From: Clostridia bacterium
GTDB taxonomy: Bacteria; Bacillota; Clostridia; Christensenellales; HGM11417
DNA: 15,509 nt
Direction of reading: 5' to 3'
Assembly: GCA_017407365.1 (NCBI GenBank)
Contig: JAFQWR010000214.1
Coordinates: 1 to 15,509 of the forward strand
The position numbers were made by a program, and so were the translations under genes. Of the stretch, positions 13,540-15,509 are shown in pieces. The notes beneath the pieces are model-generated. The model had not been told where the DNA came from. It saw only the letters and a program-made list of their open reading frames with translations, and searched no databases. Within the stretch, counting starts at the first letter, position 1. Each line of letters begins with the position of its first letter.

Positions 13540-13865
13540 CGCGCGTAAAAGCAAAATCAGAAAAAGAGGGCTTTCCTCCTGATTTGCACAAAAATTGCCC
13601 CGATTTCGACTGAACTAAACAATAACAATACGCAAAAACAGATAACAGCTGTCGGTCGACCTTAAAAAGTCTGCGGCAGACAAGGGGCAGTAACCGATTT
13701 TGTGTTGCCGCTTTTGATTGAAAATAATTCGTATTTCCTGCCGGGATGCGGCAGGGGGCAAAAGCTGCTTTTGCCAATAAACCTTTTCGTAAAATAAACA
13801 GCAAGCGTTCGCTTTTTTGTAAGCGGGCGTAAGGTACTGCAATCGCTTGCAGAGGAGAAAAAAGT
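13540..13865 (+). promoter_or_regulatory. Hairpin-rich leader or intergenic region before the subtilase gene
   Basis: No coding frame with support. Hairpins in order: AAATCAG/CTGATTT around GAGG-gcttt-CCTC (13554-13585), GTCTG-cgg-CAGAC (13669-13681), CCTGCC/GGCAGG (13737-13755), GGCAAAAG-ctg-CTTTTGCC (13757-13775), and GCAAGCG/CGCTTGC (13801-13807 with 13844-13850) enclosing CGCTT/AAGCG (13810-13825). The last stem ends directly before the ribosome-binding site GAGGAG. A weak promoter may be TTGTGT (13700-13705) with AATAAT (13723-13728) at 17 bp. I recognise no known riboswitch. Confidence 0.4.
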
Positions 13866-15509
13866 ATGAATGTAAAAAAGAGTTTGAGGGTCAGGGTCCT
13901 CACCCTGATGATGGTAACCGTGATGATTGCCAGCTTCCTGCTGACGCAGACTGCGGCGGCGTTCAACGTTGGCGGCGTTACGGTAAACGGCACCGGCTCC
14001 GTTCTGGGGGCTACGGTTACGGACGTTACCGGCAAGGTGGAAAACGACATCACCGACGATCTGGATCCTTCCGCTATGAATGAGCTTCCCGCCTCGGTGA
14101 ACGGCTCGGATGAAATTTCCGTAATCGTCAAGCTGAACGTGCCCTCCATTTCAGACGTGTATACGCAAAAGAGCACGCACTACTCCATCGGTGAGTTTGC
14201 CAAAACGGCTTCCGCCGACAAGGTAAGAGAGGATATCGAGGCGGCAAAGGCCAAGGTATTAAAAAAGCTCTCCCGTGCAAACATCGATTATAAGCTCGGC
14301 TACGACTACGATATGGTAATCACCGGCTTTGAGGTAATTGTAACGGCAAATCAGTTTGCTTCGTTAGAAAAGGCCATCAAGGGCACGGCTACCGCTATTG
14401 TCAGCGAGGTGTACGAGGAATGCGTGGTCACCGAAAGCTCGGTTGGCGGCGCACAGCTTGTTGAAAACGAGGTAAACGTATACGATACGGGTATCTTCAA
14501 CAGCTCCAACTCCAAATACGACGGCAGTGGCACCACCATCGCCGTGCTGGATACCGGCTACGATTATACGCACACCGCTTATTCGGTAGAGAACTTCACC
14601 TCCACCAATCTTGCCATGACGAAGGAAAGCGTTGCAGGCGTGCTGAGCGCAACCAAGGCATACGGCTTTACCGAGGGTCTTACGGCAGATGACGTTTATA
14701 TGAACGCAAAAATTCCTTACGCATACGACTATGCAGATAAGGATGCGGACGTTTACCCCATTCAGAGTGAGCACGGCACGCACGTTGCCTCCATCATCTC
14801 GGGTAAAAACGACGTAATCACCGGTGTTGCTCCCAACGCACAGCTCGTGCTGATGAAGGTTTTCTCTGACCTCGAGCAGGGTGCAAAAACCAGCTGGATT
14901 TTAGCTGCTTTGCAGGATTGCGTAGCCTTAGAGGTAGACGTAATCAATATGTCCTTAGGTACCTCCAGCGGTTTCAGCCGTCAGAGCGATAAGGCAGAGG
15001 TAGAGGCAGTTTACGACAAGCTGCACGAAATCGGCGTAAGCGTGGTTGCGGCAGCCTCCAACGACTACAACTCCACGATGGGCTCCGCTAAAAACGGTAA
15101 CTTGGGCCTTACCTCCAACCCCGACTCCGCTACGGTAGGCTCCCCCTCCACCTACGAGGGCTCCCTTTCGGTAGCGTCCATCAGCGGTGTAAAGACCCCT
15201 TACCTGCTCGATAAGGATGGCAACATCATCTACTTCGTAGAGGCAAACGATGCTTCCGCAGAGCCCAAGCACTTTGTGGATGAAATTTTGAATGCAAACG
15301 AAACGGAAAGAGTGTTCGAATACGTAACCAGTCCCGGCGTAGGCCGCTCGGCAGACTACACAGGCCTTGACGTAGTGGGCAAAATCGCACTCGTCCGCCG
15401 TGGCTCCAACACCTTCGAGGAAAAGGCGCAGATCGCACAGCGTAAGGGTGCGGCAGGCGTCGTCATCTATAACAACGTTTCCGGTGACATCTCCATGACC
15501 ATCGGTAGA
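13866..15509 (+). CDS. Secreted S8 subtilisin-like protease, 3' part outside window
   Basis: The frame is open for 548 codons to the window edge. AGAGGAG precedes the ATG. Residues 1-32 are a signal peptide (basic start, hydrophobic 11-27, TAAA before Phe33) without a lipobox. Residues about 84-186 resemble an I9-type prodomain. The catalytic domain begins near 220: Asp229 in AVLDTGYDYTH, His303 in EHGTHVASI, GVAPNAQLVLMKV (320-332), DVINMSLG (358-365), and Asn399 of the oxyanion hole in AAASND. Residues 499-548 match a PA domain insert (VGKIALVRRGSNTFEEKAQIAQRKGAAGVVIYNN). The GTSMA serine motif must lie to the right. This order is that of lactocepin/C5a-peptidase-like cell-wall proteases, which cut extracellular proteins or release peptides for growth. 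It follows the BspA-like gene and may process or cooperate with surface proteins; that is inference. Confidence 0.92.
   Translation, partial: MNVKKSLRVRVLTLMMVTVMIASFLLTQTAAAFNVGGVTVNGTGSVLGATVTDVTGKVENDITDDLDPSAMNELPASVNGSDEISVIVKLNVPSISDVYTQKSTHYSIGEFAKTASADKVREDIEAAKAKVLKKLSRANIDYKLGYDYDMVITGFEVIVTANQFASLEKAIKGTATAIVSEVYEECVVTESSVGGAQLVENEVNVYDTGIFNSSNSKYDGSGTTIAVLDTGYDYTHTAYSVENFTSTNLAMTKESVAGVLSATKAYGFTEGLTADDVYMNAKIPYAYDYADKDADVYPIQSEHGTHVASIISGKNDVITGVAPNAQLVLMKVFSDLEQGAKTSWILAALQDCVALEVDVINMSLGTSSGFSRQSDKAEVEAVYDKLHEIGVSVVAAASNDYNSTMGSAKNGNLGLTSNPDSATVGSPSTYEGSLSVASISGVKTPYLLDKDGNIIYFVEANDASAEPKHFVDEILNANETERVFEYVTSPGVGRSADYTGLDVVGKIALVRRGSNTFEEKAQIAQRKGAAGVVIYNNVSGDISMTIGR

Noticed and set aside
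13316..14176. 286-codon minus-strand frame between the surface protein and subtilase
   Set aside because: It overlaps the ends of both real genes and the hairpin-rich spacer, with no start signal.

Overview
The window looks like a chromosomal stretch of a Gram-positive gut-type Firmicute, probably in the Clostridia. The evidence is indirect: many lipoprotein signal peptides, strong Shine-Dalgarno sites (GGAGG) before almost every gene, TTGACA/TATAAT promoters, short intergenic spaces with rho-independent terminators, a BspA-like surface repeat protein and a cell-wall-type subtilase. I cannot name the genus.

Layout. (1) 1-1551 (+): three related small secreted lipoproteins. The first two are a tandem duplication with a 529-bp period (the first is cut by the window edge). 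The third is a divergent relative, separated from them by a 181-bp fold-back element with inverted ends, probably a MITE. (2) 1702-2938 (+): a calcineurin-like (Dcr2-type) metallophosphoesterase lipoprotein with a consensus promoter, ending at a terminator shared with the opposing operon. (3) 2955-5843 (-): a five-gene operon in AT-rich DNA, read from the right: a MerR-like regulator with a dyad inside its own promoter, a 72-aa aromatic-rich protein, a 68-aa zinc-ribbon protein, a NERD-domain nuclease-like protein with a C-terminal membrane anchor, and a 116-aa single-pass membrane protein. A separate HTH regulator (6190-6702, -) with a four-cysteine cluster lies upstream. Two sampled 60-base lines here are about 35-37% GC, against 55-58% in two lines from the flanking plus-strand genes, so this block looks acquired. 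(4) 6703-7240: divergent intergenic region with a cloverleaf-like inverted-repeat cluster of unknown meaning. (5) 7241-9180 (+): fructokinase and class I mannose-6-phosphate isomerase, translationally coupled by ATGA. Together they bring fructose and mannose-6-P into glycolysis as fructose-6-P. (6) 9601-13430 (+): a 1212-aa surface lipoprotein made of InlB-type repeats and BspA-type leucine-rich repeats, with a long structured leader. (7) 13441-15509 (+): a hairpin-rich leader and the first 548 residues of a secreted S8 subtilase with I9-like prodomain and PA insert, running off the window.

The best candidate for an undescribed system is the minus-strand MerR / zinc-ribbon / membrane-NERD operon. 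The plus-strand genes mostly form a cell-surface and sugar-use set. No CRISPR array, canonical tRNA, rRNA or transposase gene was seen.
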